A model generated the notes under the pieces. That model did no database searches and was not told the DNA's origin. It worked only from the letters and a program-made list of their open reading frames with translations. Below are positions 15,831 through 15,846 of a DNA stretch of 15,846 bases, in pieces (position 1 is the first letter of the stretch; the number at the start of each line of letters is the position of its first letter). This stretch comes from CAVDAL01 sp963606965 (GTDB taxonomy: Bacteria; Actinomycetota; Coriobacteriia; Coriobacteriales; QAMH01). The position numbers were made by a program, and so were the translations under genes. The DNA lies in contig CAVDAL010000095.1 of assembly GCA_963606965.1 (NCBI GenBank), positions 1 to 15,846 on the forward strand. Direction: 5' to 3'.

Positions 15831-15836
15831 AAGGAG
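15831..15836 (+). promoter_or_regulatory. Shine-Dalgarno of a following gene cut by the window edge
   Basis: AAGGAG is a perfect Shine-Dalgarno core. The last base of the window (A, 15846) lies 9 nt after it and would be the first base of a start codon if TG follows. The operon therefore probably continues; no terminator lies between 15817 and the edge. Confidence 0.6.
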
Positions 15837-15846
15837 CTCATAAATA

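Overview
The window looks like a chromosomal segment of a low-GC (roughly 40% by eye) bacterium. Shine-Dalgarno sites, bacterial lgt and yebC, a Tat/lipoprotein signal and large repeat-rich exoproteins fit a Gram-positive lineage. The paired MotA/TolQ/ExbB and DUF2149 genes beside Ig-like and Fn3 surface proteins remind me most of the Coriobacteriia (Eggerthellaceae-like Actinomycetota). That placement is recollection and inference, not a search result.

Left part (1-4756), housekeeping: a PiT-family phosphate permease (379-1428, +) converges on a geranylgeranyl-reductase-type flavoprotein (1501-2601, -). The flavoprotein is divergent from lgt (2625-3488, +), with only about 20 bp between the two starts. 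Between lgt and yebC (3945-4700, +) lies a 456-bp spacer with five copies of a 30-nt repeat, two of the pairs forming long palindromes. A clear intrinsic terminator closes yebC.

Right part (4757-15846), one apparent operon: an extended -10 promoter inside a short palindrome precedes five same-strand genes with gaps of 2, 32, 36 and 3 nt and no visible terminator. They encode (1) a 1134-aa exported Ig-like-repeat protein with a 100-residue Gly-rich stalk and one C-terminal membrane helix; (2) a 1697-aa secreted protein with GLUG-type beta-helix repeats, YTG-type Ig-like repeats and a C-terminal Fn3 domain; (3) a Tat-type lipoprotein of the iron/siderophore/cobalamin-binding (PF01497) family; (4) a MotA/TolQ/ExbB proton-channel subunit; (5) a small DUF2149 protein whose membrane helix resembles ExbD. 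A Shine-Dalgarno site at the very end shows that another gene follows.

Working model (inference): genes 1-5 form a proton-motive-force-energised envelope machine. An ExbB/ExbD-like motor would work with a metal-chelate or tetrapyrrole binding lipoprotein and two giant surface proteins, possibly for uptake or ligand capture across a thick wall where no TonB or outer-membrane receptor is seen. This is the most interesting part of the window.
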